In this document: piece after piece, positions 1-11,726 of the stretch
Layout: each line of letters opens with the position of its first letter
Position numbering within the stretch: the first letter of the stretch is position 1
Assembly (NCBI RefSeq): GCF_024679095.1
Contig: NC_066509.1
Coordinates: forward strand, 18,616,098 to 18,680,097
Source: Eriocheir sinensis
Lineage: Eukaryota > Arthropoda > Malacostraca > Decapoda > Varunidae
DNA: 64,000 bases
Reading direction: 5' to 3'
Translations under genes and position numbers: made by a program
Notes under the pieces: generated by a model
Seen by the model: the letters and a program-made list of their open reading frames with translations, nothing else
The model's database searches: none
Told to the model about the DNA's origin: nothing

Positions 1-625
<625 letters not shown>

Positions 626-639
626 ATCGTAAGGTAGAG

Positions 640-712
640 AGGAAAGGAAAGGGAAGGGAAGGGAAGGGAGGCGAGGAAAGGGAAGGGGAGGGGAGGGGAG
701 GGGAGGAGAGGG
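640..712 (+). other. G-rich tract with G-quadruplex potential
   Basis: GGGAAGGG units pass into five successive GGGG runs separated by one or two bases (about 680-705). Such spacing can form a G-quadruplex on the + strand. From 720 to 1000 I see only unique sequence without a recognisable gene. Confidence 0.5.
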
Positions 713-1002
713 CATCATAATGGGGAGTAGCCTCCCCGTGTGGTCAGCCTCAGCACAAGGGACGTAAGGTTGAAGGTGACGGACAGGTGAGCCGGGTCGA
801 CGCTCTTTGATTGGGGCCACCTGGGAAAAGAGAGCGGGGGCTGTTCTTTTTCTTGTTTTTTTTTTGTGTGAGTTTTCTTTCATGTTTTTTTGTGATAATA
901 AATGCGACGAGAAGATATTAATTAAAAAGAAAGATGATGTAGTTTTATCTCTTGGCTTTTCTACCTCTCGAATTCTTCATTTGAGATACTGTAATGACAC
1001 AC

Positions 1003-1149
1003 TGCGCCACCGATGAACTAAAAGATCATAGCACCAGCGGCCACTTTTGTGACCAATTCATGACGCCCCCGCCCACACTGTGGACATGAAGGGTGAAGGT
1101 GACCCCGCTCACCGCCGGCGCGGTGACCTTTTAGCTTATCAGTGGCGCA
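1003..1149. repeat. inverted repeat built from tRNA-like box A arms
   Basis: The arms at 1003-1028 and 1124-1149 match at about 22 of 26 positions when one is reverse-complemented. Each carries GGCGCAGT, which resembles a Pol III box A. The ~95-bp spacer contains GC-rich partial palindromes around GGTGACC. Confidence 0.6.
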
Positions 1150-1206
1150 GTCGGTATGCTGCCCTGACTTGTACTCAGAAGGTGTGGGTTCGGTTCCCGG
1201 CACTCA
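1139..1206 (+). tRNA. tRNA-like remnant (box A and box B)
   Basis: TGGCGCAGTCGG (1143-1154) resembles an A box and GGTTCGGTTCC resembles a B box at normal tRNA spacing. A CTGA/TCAG anticodon stem would place TGT (Thr-like) in the loop. The acceptor stem does not pair well, so this is more likely a decayed tRNA or a SINE head than a working tRNA gene. Confidence 0.35.
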
Positions 1207-1329
1207 GTGGTGTTCGTTACGGATTCTTTTGTCTTCTGTTATTTTGTTCTTTGCTATTACTGATTGCTTTGACTTTCGTTTATTCATGCTATTATTTCTC
1301 CTCCGATCTCTCTCTCTCTCTCTCTCTGT

Positions 1330-2790
1330 CATTCTTAATATAAAAGTCTCTTCCCCGGGACATGATGACATTAGTATTAAAATAATTAAGGAATGTTGTG
1401 ACCTAATTTCTCCCTTTTTAGTTTATATAATTAATACATCTTTTAAAGAAGGCTCTTTTCCAAGTCACCTGCAGATGGCACGTGTTGTTCCAATCTTTAA
1501 GAAGGGAGACTCTTCATTACCACCTACTTACAGACCTATTTCCATCTTACCCAGCTTTAGCAAAATTTTTGAAAAAATTATGTCAGTAAGACTAATGAAT
1601 TACCTGTCCAAACATTCACTCCTCACCTCCGTTCAGTATGGCTTCCGTCCTAAGGATTCTACTGAATTAGCACTTCACCATCTATGTCAAAATATTTACA
1701 ATGCTTTGGATGCAAAAATGTTCCAGATAACTGTGTTCTGTGATCTCACTAAAGCTTTTGACACCATTTCTCATAACATTCTACTAGATAAATTGTTTGT
1801 TTATGGAATTCGTGGCAATGCGCATAATTGGTTCAAAAGTTACTTAGCACACAGGAAACAATGTACATCGTTTAACAATGTGTCATCGCCATATACAGAT
1901 TCCGCATGTGGTGTGCCCTAGGATCAATTCTTGGCCAGATTCTTTTCTTAATTTATATCAATGACATAATTCATAGCAGCAATAAATTAAAATTCCTTTT
2001 ATTTGCCGACGATACCACAATTTTCATTCAAGGACATGATCTTGAAGATATAACAGACACTTTAAATACTGAGCTTATCAATGTATCAAATTGGATCATG
2101 AGTAATAAATTAACATTAAATATTAACAAAACTAAGTTCATGATTTCTAGTCCACTCACGGCTCAGCCAGTTCATACATCAATAAAAATAAATAATTTTG
2201 CATTAAATGTAGTTACTGATTTTAAATTTTTAGGTATAACTATCGATAATAAATTAAAATGGAAACAACACATTGACATGGTAAAATCAAAGGTAGCCCT
2301 GCTAACGGGCGTAATATACAGACTAAGAGATTGTTTGAACCAAAACTCTTTACGGCAAATTTATTTATCTCTAATATATCCGCACCTTCTATACTGTTGT
2401 GCCATATGGGGAGGCGCCTATAACACCTTCATCGACAGCCTGATTATTTCACAAAAAAAACTCTTACGTGTTATGTTCTTTAAAGATCGGTATGCTCATA
2501 CAAACTGTATTTTTAGAGATTTTAGGTTGTTAAAGCTTCCCGATATTATATACCTTCAAACTAACTTATTTGTACACAAAGCTCTTCACTCTTTCCCTGT
2601 ATACCCTGGCTTTACTGTGATGCCCCACTCTGTGACCCGTAGAACTCATCAATTGCGTCTACCGTTATGCAGGACCACACGCCCAGCAGAGTGTTCTGTC
2701 ACGGGTATCAAAAAACTTGAATAACTTGCCTCAGTCCCTTCTAAATAATGATAATTTAGTCTCATTTAAAAGAAATTTATTTTCATTGTT
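1330..2790 (+). pseudogene. jockey-like non-LTR reverse transcriptase, 5'-truncated
   Basis: The reverse transcriptase of a non-LTR retrotransposon, which would copy element RNA at the target site. The readable protein starts in the RT fingers (VPIFKKGD, YRPIS) and runs through QYGFR, DLTKAFDT, and the catalytic FADDTT near 2005-2022, then a thumb-like region ending at 2724. A one-base loss near 1918, where GVPQGS is expected, breaks the frame. ORF1 and endonuclease are missing. The 5' end sits directly on a (TC)n tract at 1308-1327. Jockey-like is my best placement, but other non-LTR clades are possible. The 3' end may continue as far as the AATC tail near 3600. Confidence 0.8.
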
Positions 2791-2919
2791 ACATGGTAAT
2801 TATACTTAATATTTTTCAGTGAAATATATGCCTTAACTACCTCACATTAAGGCATGTTAAAGAGTGCTTGCTATGCTTTCACCTTATCCTTCTCCTTCCC
2901 CCTTTCCCTCCCTTCTCTA

Positions 2920-3018
2920 CTGCTACTACTACTGCTACTACTACTACTACTATTAGAATATGTAATAGTAATGTTCAGGATCAGTATCACTATTATAATT
3001 TTATTATCACTATTATTA

Positions 3019-3085
<67 letters not shown>

Positions 3086-3330
3086 GCGTTACTACTGTCA
3101 CTATTATCATGTCTATCATTATTATCATGTCTATCATTATTATGTCTATCATTATTATCATGTCTCATTATTATCATGTCTGTCATTATTATTATTTTTT
3201 TTTTTATTGTTATTATCATTATTATTAGTAATATTGTTATGAAACTATTATTACTGTTAGTAGTATTTTTGTTGGTATTGTTATTGTTATTATTATTATT
3301 AGTATTATCACTTTGTTCTATTAATCAGGA
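2920..3330. repeat. CTA/TTA/TTATCA microsatellite region
   Basis: CTA triplets near 2927-2955 pass into an uninterrupted TTA tract at about 3018-3084, followed by variant units with ATCATGTCT inserts. Leucine- and isoleucine-rich reading frames here are artefacts. Confidence 0.9.
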
Positions 3331-3399
3331 ACAAAAGCCTATTTTAATTAATTTTGTATTGGGGTGCACATGTATAGAGTATGCATTCTGAGTTAGCCA

Positions 3400-3599
3400 T
3401 ACTTAATTTTTTGCAATCTTTAATATTTTTTTGAGAGACCTTGTCGCACCTGTTATGCTCACTTATATATAAATATATATATAACATGTAGTCCATAAGA
3501 GAGCTACGGCTCAATGGACTAGTGGCTTTTAAAGACAATGTGTAAAATAATCTATGTAACTACCTTGAGGCCAATAAATCAATCAATCAATCAATCAAT

Positions 3600-3636
<37 letters not shown>
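3400..3636 (+). mobile_element. non-LTR 3' end with (AATC)n tail
   Basis: The sequence runs through an AATAAA-like signal into about nine AATC units (3572-3603), then (TC)n to 3636. Short tandem tails like this are typical 3' ends of non-LTR elements. It may be the 3' UTR of the RT fragment at 1330-2790, separated by microsatellite expansion. From 3637 to 3960 I see nothing recognisable. Confidence 0.55.
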
Positions 3637-3640
<4 letters not shown>

Positions 3641-3976
3641 TTATGAAGTCATGTGAAAAAGGAAAATAAGGGACGTTTTTTTCTTAACCTCCGTCAATTT
3701 CTTATTTATGTCGCCGTTATTAAAAGCAGTGGCGCGTTACTCACATCCATTTTTCTCAGTTTTTATATTATGGCATCTTTGGAAAGGGTTTATTGACTAC
3801 TCGAGAACGAGAGAAAAATGTATAAAGTTTGATGCCGTAGAAATTCGATATATTTAACAATGTCTATTGGTCAGAAAGTTTTAGTAATCAGAAGATAAGA
3901 TAGTCAAGAAAAGTGGAATGAAAAAAATATAAGTAATAAAGAATAAAAGCTTCAACAAATAGTCCAATGAAAATAT

Positions 3977-4099
<123 letters not shown>

Positions 4100-4437
4100 C
4101 AACTATTATTCAAATAGTCGAAAAGATCAACAAATATTTAATAAATCAACAAATATTGAAGTCTATAAAATATTAATCCCGTAAGGTAGTAAAATTTGTC
4201 ATTAAATCAGTAAACTCAAAAGAAAAGATTAGTAAAAGAAGAAAAGAAACTCGTCACATAAATAGATAAAATATGTAAGAACATATAAGAAACATGGAAA
4301 CATGGACATGCAGGCAGCAGAAAGCCTGTTGGCTCTTAACTAGGCTACCTGCGTTCAGTGATTTAATCAATCCGTTCGTCATAGGAGTGGCTTGCAGGGA
4401 AGGATTAAGGCACTTGTGTATTTGCCCTTGGGTACGT

Positions 4438-7178
4438 TCAGTTCACTCCTGATGCAGCAGATTGGCGATCAATGAGTTTCTTGAAGGAATTGATGGTCTC
4501 TGCGCTAACCACTTCTGCAGGAAGGCTGTTCCAGAGGCGAACAACTCTATTCGATAAATAACTCCTGCCGATGTCGGTATTGCATCGCTTTGCTAGAATT
4601 GTTTTCCCGTTGTTTCTTGTTTTCAGATTAGTTTGTAGCGTGAAGAGTTTGGAGTAATGAACGTTGCTGAACCTGTTCAGGTACTTAAAGACTTGTTTCA
4701 TGTCTCCCCGCAGTTGTCTCTTTTCCAAAGTGAAGAGGTTGAGTCGCTCGAGTCGCTCTTCATAGGGCATCGTCCTCAGTGATGGTATCATCTTCGTGGC
4801 GCGGCGCTGTACTCTCTCAAGTAATTCAATGTCTTTCCTGTAATTAGGAGACCAGAATTGCACGGCGTATTCCAGGTGGGGCCTTACCAGCGACTTATAC
4901 AAGGATAACATAACTCCCGGCGTCTTGTAATCGAAGGTCCTCGCTATGAACCCAAGCATTGTATTGGCTTTCTTACAGGCGGACTTGCAGTGTTTTGTTT
5001 GTTTCAAGTCACCGCTGATGGTGACCCCGAGGTCTCTTTCCTCTTGCACTACATGTAGTGGTTCTCCACCCATGTGGTATGTGTGGTTGCTGTTTCTGGA
5101 TCCGATATGCACTACTTTACATTTGGTAGTGTTGAAGGACATCTGCTATTATTCTGACCAACGAGTGATCTGGTCCAGGTCTCTCTGGATAATTTCGCAG
5201 TCTGCCGTCGTGAAGGCCTTCCCACCCACCTTTGTGTCGTCGGCTAATTTAGAAAGATTTTTTTTTAATCCTAGTTCTAGGTCGTTGATATATATGATGA
5301 AGAGTATGGGTCCCAGCACTGACCCCTATGTCACTCCACTTGTGACCGGGAGCCACTCGGAGGCCTCTCCGTTGAGTACAACTCTTTGTTTTCTTCCAGT
5401 GAGCCAGTCTTTAATCCACGCTGTCAGGTTGTCGCCTAACCCCGCCGACTTAGGTTTCTTGAGGAGTCTTTCGTGTGGCACTTTGTCAAAGGCTTTCTGA
5501 AAGTTTAGATATATAACATCACTGGGAATATGATTATCCCAGTTTTCATAGATACCTTGGAAGAAGTCCAATAAATTGGTTAAGCATGAGCGTTTGTTCC
5601 TGAAACCGTGCTGAGCATCTGCAATGGTATCGTTGTCTTCAAGGTACCTAACGAGTTTGTCTCTGATGATTTTCTCGAGGATTTTTCCCGCCACTGAGGT
5701 CAAGCTGATTGGTCTGTAGTTTAGGGCCACGCTTTTGTCTCCCTTTTTGTAGATCGGTGTTACGTTCGCTTGCTTCCAGTCGTTTGGGACTTTGTTTTGT
5801 TGTAGTGACAGATTGTAGATGGCGGTGAGTGGCTTGAGGATTTGCTGCTTGAGTTCCTTGAACAGCCTGGGTGACAAGTCGTCGGGTCCGGCGGACTTGT
5901 TTGTCTCGAATTTGTCTAGGTACTTTTTCACATCCTGTTCGTCGATTGTGCCAATTTCTAGGGGAGTGAATCCCATCGGTGGGGTAGGGCTCTCGGATAC
6001 GGACTGGGTGTTCTCGACCGTGAACACAGATTCGAAGTTTTTGTTTAGGATTTCGACCATTTGTCTGCTGTCCTGTGCTAGTACGTCACTTTCATCTTTT
6101 AGGGGACCGATATTGCTTTTTGTCGTCTTTTTGTTTCTTATATACGTGAAGAACTTTTTTGCGTTGGACTTGGTTTCACGTGCAATTTGCTTTTCATAGT
6201 CGCGTTTACGCTGGCGAATGAGAGTTCTGCAACCTCTGAGGCTTTGATGGTACTGTTCGCGAGCCTTGTCAGTGCTGTTTCCCTTTACCAAGTTGTATTT
6301 TCTCTTCTTTAAATTAATCGCCCGTCGAACTTGGGTAGTCATCCATGGTGGGCTTATGGCATTATTTGTTCTCCTTGTCTTCATGGGAACGGTTGTTCTC
6401 TTTACCTTCAGGAGTTTGTTCTTGAAGCCGTTCCACGCGCCGTCCACAAGACTGAAGTTCATGGGCTCCAAGTTGTCTGTTAGTAGCTCACGAGCGAAAT
6501 TAAAATTCGCTCTTTTGTAGTCTGGAATCTTGGACGTGTTTTCGGTGAGGTCATGGTCAGTTCTGATCTTCAGGCGAATTAGGTGATGGTCGCAACCATT
6601 CAGTTTTTCGCCGACATGACATTCACGTGTGAGATCGGAATCACTCACGAGTACTAGGTCTAATAAGTTATTTTCCCTTGTCGGTTGGGTAACAATCTGA
6701 GTTAGAAAGGTGTCGTCTAACATTTCAAGCAATCTGTTACCCTCCTATCACCAATCATCGTGGTCCAGTCAATGTTGGCACAGTTAAAGTCCCCGATAAT
6801 GACTGATTGTTTGTTTTGTGTTATGGTGTGAATTTCCTCGTACAGCGCTTCGTCGTCGGCTGCTTGTTGCTTTGGAGGTCTGTAAACGGTTCCAATCGTT
6901 ATTTTGTTGTGCTTGCTAGTCTCCAGTTCAATATATACAGTGTCATATTTCTCTGAATCTTCTTTGGTTATTTCCACGGCGAGGTATTTGTTCTTGACGT
7001 AACATATAACACCTCCTTTCTTGTGAGGTCTGTTTTTGTAGAAGCTGTCGTATCCCGGAATTGAGAATTCGGTCATTAAGTGGTCAGAGGTGGCCCACGT
7101 GTCGGTGATGGCAATCACGTCCGGTCTTTCTACGTCAACGTAGGCAAGTTACTCATCCCGTTTGGGTATTAAGGTCCG
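4438..7178 (-). pseudogene. A1 ORF2: endonuclease and reverse transcriptase
   Basis: ORF2 of element A1. The EN starts with YTNART-like sequence (about 7180, minus), followed by an in-frame TAA at about 7152, then AITDTW, YRPPKQ, GDFN and CDHH, which are the metal-binding and catalytic motifs of AP-like endonucleases. RT follows with VTPIYKKGD, YRPISLTS, QHGFRNKRS and DFQKAFDKVPH-like motifs (here NFQKAFDK). A stop falls at GVT near 5326, where GVPQGS is expected. The catalytic box reads LADD instead of FADD (near 5240), beside a T-run that breaks the frame. The C-terminal portion, 4438-5142, resembles A2, C1 and F. Confidence 0.85.
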
Positions 7179-8174
7179 CGCGTTGGTGTATAGGACAGAA
7201 ATGCCCTTCTTGACTTCAACGCTTCGAGGCAGAGTAGTCTGGTGTCTGCGTGTGTTTTCTGTTGGAGGCCTTGGTGAATGATGGGCGGTCTCTACTGTTT
7301 GGTTGTTTACGGTACTTTGGTGCCTCTCCCGCGCTCGGATTTTTTTTGAGTGCAAAAGTACCTCCTCGTTCAGCAGCCTACCAAGCCGTGCTGAGCCAAT
7401 CGCATTGAGGTGAAGACCGTCAGGACGGAAAAGGTCGGGGTTATCATAGAACTGATCCCACACATTTGCGAACGAAACTCCCTCGTCCTGACAGAGGTGC
7501 TTCAATCTGTTGTTGATGTTTGACGCCTTTCTGTGGAAGCCTGTGAAGGCGTTGATTCTCGGAAGAATCCCAGAGACAATGATGTGGCGTGACTTTTCCT
7601 TGTAGCGGCGGATTACTCGTCGGTAGTCAACTAAAATTTCCTCCGTGCGCATTGTTTGAACGTTGTTCGTTCCAGCGTGCAAAACAGAGTTTCCTGTTCC
7701 GTGCGGTCTGAGACGAAGTCTGCCGCTTCTTCTGTATATTGTAGTTTTGCACCAGGAAAACAGTAACGTCTCCTGTTATTGATACTGCGTCCACAGAGCT
7801 CAGTCAATTGTTATCTAACAATGCTGTCACCCACCAGTTTTATGTTAACCTTGGTGTTGGCCCTTGATCCGGGGAAGTGTGATCCGTCTTCACAGGAGAT
7901 GACTGGGAGGATGGTCTTCCATCTACGCCTACAAGCTAGGGAGAAGGAGTAGGAGTAGGAGGAGTAGGAGGGGAAGGAGGAGGAGGAGTAGGAGGAGGAG
8001 GAGGAGGAAAAGGAGGAGGAGGGGGAGGAGGAGGAGGGTGAAGAGGAATGGGGAGAGGAAGAAGGGGAGGACGAGGACGAGGACGAGGAGGAGGAGGTGG
8101 AGGAGGAGGAAGGAGGTGAAGAGAAGGAAGAAGAAGAAGAAGAAGAAGAAGAAGAAGAAGAAGAAGAAGGAGGA

Positions 8175-8212
<38 letters not shown>

Positions 8213-8930
8213 GGAGGAGGAGGAGGAGGAGGAGGAGGAAGAAGGAGAAGAAAAAGAAGAAGAGGAAAACGAAGAAGGCGAAGAAGAAGAAGCAGAGGAG
8301 GAGGAGGAGGAAGTGGAGGAGGACGAGGGAGACGAGAAGGAGATGGATGGGCGGGCAGCGGAGGCGGAAGCAGAAGAAGAAGAGGAAGAAGAAGAAAAAG
8401 AAAAAGAAGAAGAAGAAGAAGAAGAAGAAGAAGAAGAAGAAGAACGAGAGGGGAAGCAGGCGGGAGATTTGAAGGAGGAGGTGGCGGTGGTGGCGGAGTT
8501 GCAGCTGGCAGGTGTGAGGGAGGGAGCTGGGAAGGGGAGGGCCTATTCTTCAGGGAGCGGGCCCTGGAGCGTGTCAAAACAGTTGAAGGGGTGAAGGAGA
8601 AGGAGGTGGAAGAAGAAGAAGAGGAGGTGGAGGCATATGAAGTTGGAGAAGAAGAAGAAGAAGAAGAAGAAGGAGAAGATGAAGAAGAAGAAGAAGAAGA
8701 AGAAGAAGAAGAAGAAGAAGAAGAAGAAGAAGAAGAAGAAGAAGAAGCGGCGGGAGCGGGCAGCAGTGTGTATAGGTGCAAGACAGCAAGACACTCAGAC
8801 AAACCCCGCTCTAGATCTGAAATTCTAATCTCCATATGGTAATGTCTACATTACTCCGCACCCTTGTCATAATATTGTTGAACAAATCGACCCTTGCACT
8901 TATTACATTTTCGTTGTGGTGATGAAGGGT
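7149..8930 (-). pseudogene. A1 ORF1: zinc motif, giant linker, SGNH esterase
   Basis: On the minus strand the protein begins around 8930 with a PSSPQRKCNKC-like Cys motif, has an in-frame stop, then a short helical stretch (8835 downward). It runs into a ~270-codon Ser/Leu/Pro-rich linker encoded by the trinucleotide array at 7940-8755. The esterase follows, with LVGDSIVR (nucleophile block, about 7830), CFPGAKL, HAGTNN and DGLHLN (Asp-His pair). The start codon position is occupied by GTA, so ATG seems lost. Poly-A after the esterase (about 7338-7345) corresponds to the frameshift site seen in B1 and A2; in this copy esterase and endonuclease read in one frame. Confidence 0.75.
7940..8755. 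repeat. compound GGA/GAA/GAT trinucleotide array
   Basis: Blocks of GGA, GAA and GAT repeats, interrupted by a short less-repetitive island near 8455-8590. On the minus strand it encodes the Ser/Leu/Pro linker of A1 ORF1, so it appears to have grown inside an element gene. The strand bias (all purine on +) also gives triplex potential. Confidence 0.85.
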
Positions 8931-9019
8931 TTACTTTGGAGATCAGTTTGCTGGTAATACATACGACCGTTAGCTAAGACACATAATTTATTTAGTCATT
9001 TTTTTTTCATAATTTTCTC

Positions 9020-9545
9020 ATGAGAGCAGGTACGGAGAAGCCAAGAAAGGGGGGGGGGGGTGATGAGGAAGGGAAGGGAGGGATGAGTTTATTAAGAGGT
9101 GTCGAGGACGCCTCGAGAAGTGAAAGTGGAAAAGGTAATCCTGGCGGTGAGATTTATCTTCTTAATGAGGGCAGGTAAGGAGGTTAGAGGAAGGAAGGGA
9201 AGGATGGGCTTAAGAGGTGTTCAAAGGATGACTGGGAAGAGGAGAGTGAGGAAAAGGTAACAGTACTGGTGGTAAGATTCCATTTTTTCGAATGAGAGCA
9301 AGTAAGAAGGTGAGAGGAAGGGAGGCAGGGAAGGAAAGGACAAGAGGTGTTCAAAGGGTGACTGGGAAAGAAGGGAAAGTGTAATAGGTGTTAGTGGTGA
9401 TATTTCCTTCTTTCTTAATGAAGGTGGATGAGAAAATGAGACAGCAGGGAAAAGAAAAAGAAGGGCGAGTTTAAGAGGTGCTGAAGAATGACTTGGAAAG
9501 AAAGGGAAGGAAAAAAGTGGTGCTGGGGATGAGGGTAAGATTACT
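9020..9545 (+). repeat. degenerate ~120-130 bp tandem repeat
   Basis: The phrase AAGAGGTGTTCAAAGG recurs in varied form at about 9094, 9212, 9342 and 9473, so four units of 118-131 bp. All are purine-rich. From 9545 to 10220 I see only AT-rich unique sequence. Confidence 0.6.
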
Positions 9546-10577
9546 TTTTGACCCTTTAAGTAAAGCAACTATACACTTTACGTCGACAAAACAAAACAAA
9601 CTCGCTGATGTCGCGATGTGTTTGAAATGTCGACGAATAGACGTGACGTGACGCTGAAAAAAAAAATCAAATCAGAAAAAAAAACACTTTATCATTAAAA
9701 GCAAATTATCGGACCATACACACAGATCTTCTGCTGTCCATTATCAGATGAGTAAATATAGAACGAAAAAACGAAACATCCGCCAGCAATAAAAGTCCAA
9801 ATAAAAAATGGAATAAGTGAAATCAAGCAAACGAATCCAAATTTTCGTGGCTGCAGATTTGGTGATTGTCAGTCTCATTAATTCATGTTCACCGACAATT
9901 TCTCGCATTTCCTCTTTTTTATCTCCTTTATTTAACTTATAATACCTCCCCTCACCTTCATTATCTCCAGTAATATTATTTTAGTCTTCCCACAACAATA
10001 TTTCCATTCTCGATGCAAAATTTCCTTCTTTTCCTGTTTCCTCTATATCTTTATTTTGTTTATTTCCTTTTTTTTTTTTTTCATATAGTGTTTCCTATTT
10101 GTTGCCTTTATTTTCCAAAATTTTTGTTTACTTAATTTCGTATATGCCTTTCCTTTCCTTTTTATACCTCGTATTTTATTTTTTTTTCTTATTTTTTTAT
10201 TTTATATTATCTACCTTATTCCATATACTTACTTTATCTAATTTCCCCTTACCATTATTTTCATTATTTAGTCTCCCCTTACTATTCCCTTTTTTTTTCA
10301 TCACCAATAGTTTATCTCCCTTGCCATTATCTCCATTATTAAGTCTCCCCTTACCATTATTTTCATTATTTAGTCTCCCCTTACTATTCCCTTTTTTTTT
10401 CCTCACCAATAGTTTATCTCCCTTGCCATTATCTCCATTATTAAGTCTCCCCTTAACATTATCTCCATTATTAAGTCTTCCCTTACCATTATCTCCATTA
10501 TTATTTCATCCATTACATATATCTCCATTATTAAGTCTTCCCTAACCATTATCTCCATTATTAAGTCTTCCCTTACC

Positions 10578-11726
10578 CATAGCTGGGCGTTATCGCGATA
10601 AGTTATCGCGATACTTTATCGCTGATAACAAAATTGGGTTATCGGCCATCCGCTACTTATTTAAATATATATCGGTATCTTCGTTACTTTTGTAACCAAA
10701 CTAGCGATAATCGCTACTTTTTTCCGCCTCTCAGAAAAAAAAACACGTTGTCTCCTCCCTACTGCGCATGCGTGGCCCGGGCCCCGGTGTTGTGTGAAAA
10801 AAACTTAGGGGTATGAAATATCTTCGGTGAAGAGAGTTCAAACTTAGATCATCAACATTAAAACGCTTGGTTATTTTTTGTGTTAGACTCAAAAATCAAT
10901 ATATCAAAAAGAAAAATCATTTAACTTTGCCCAAAAATGATTATTCACTGCCTCAGATTTGATATTCCATATTCGTTTTTGAGCATGGTATGGTATTGCA
11001 GGCACCCGGTGTTGTGTTATTTGGTGTCCCATTGTCAAAATCTGGCGCTTTTGTTTACAAACACTGGTCTCTTGTGAACTGCGCATGTTCAGACCAGTAA
11101 GCGTAGGTACAGTCTCACAAAGCTTAACACATTAAGAGTTGCTGAAAGGCTATATCAGAATATATTATCCTCGGTGTTTCTGGAACGACACTCTGTACAT
11201 ATAAATACAACTCGTACAGAGTGTCGTTCTAGAAACACCGAGGATGGTGGTAGTGCTACTGAACGTATATCTGATTCAGCTTTCCAGCAACTCTTAATTA
11301 CGGTTAAAAAGCTTTGTGAGACTGTACAGGTCTACGCTAGACCTGTGTTTGTAAACAAAAGCACCAGCTTTTGACGGTGGGGACGCCAAATAACACAATA
11401 CGGTTCAAGCGTTTCTAGCATTACCGTCCATAGGTACGTGTCAACGTGTGGTTTTCAGGTTTTGTAAATTTTCTAAAATACGGATAATGAAAATTTGAAT
11501 TTATCTATGTTTTGTTTTATTTGAAACATCAATATAGTATCGTTTTCGCCTATCGGACTTATCGCTAGCTAGTATCGGAGTTGTGGATTTATATCGGGTA
11601 TCGGTTATCGGTTATCGCCTATAATTGTCTCTCCAGTTAACGAATATCGGTTATCACCGATAAGGTTTTCCATAATCAGGTATAAGTTATCGGGAATAAG
11701 GTTTTCCGTTATCGTGCCCAGCTATG
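10578..11726. mobile_element. non-autonomous hAT-like DNA transposon
   Basis: The insertion starts CATAGCTGGGC and ends GCCCAGCTATG, a perfect 11-bp terminal inverted repeat. It is flanked by CCCTTACC at 10570-10577 and again at 11727-11734, an 8-bp target duplication as expected for hAT. Both ends carry many subterminal TTATCG motifs in varied orientation, plausible transposase binding sites. No transposase frame is present. Internally it holds a long palindrome (11011-11399). Confidence 0.85.
11011..11399. repeat. long imperfect palindrome inside the hAT-like element
   Basis: The arms of roughly 185 bp meet at a 15-base loop. The innermost 32-bp arms (11167-11198 and 11214-11245) differ at one position. 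Transcription across it would give a long hairpin RNA. Confidence 0.85.

Larger units (their letters stand above)
4291..8935 (-). mobile_element. CR1/L2-like non-LTR element A1
   Basis: A near full-length two-ORF non-LTR element read on the minus strand. In order it holds an ORF1 with an N-terminal Cys motif, a huge trinucleotide-encoded linker and an SGNH esterase, then ORF2 with apurinic-type endonuclease and RT. The 3' end is a short repeated CATGTTTC-type tail (4291-4310) shared with element A2, which puts both in one family. The esterase in ORF1 is a known trait of CR1/L2-group elements. The copy is dead, with several stops and frameshifts. Confidence 0.8.

Noticed and set aside
7936..8835. 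Long Ser/Leu/Pro/His reading frame as an independent gene
   Set aside because: The bulk is a trinucleotide microsatellite; its ends match the ORF1 context of element A1, so it is annotated as that linker and not as a separate host gene.
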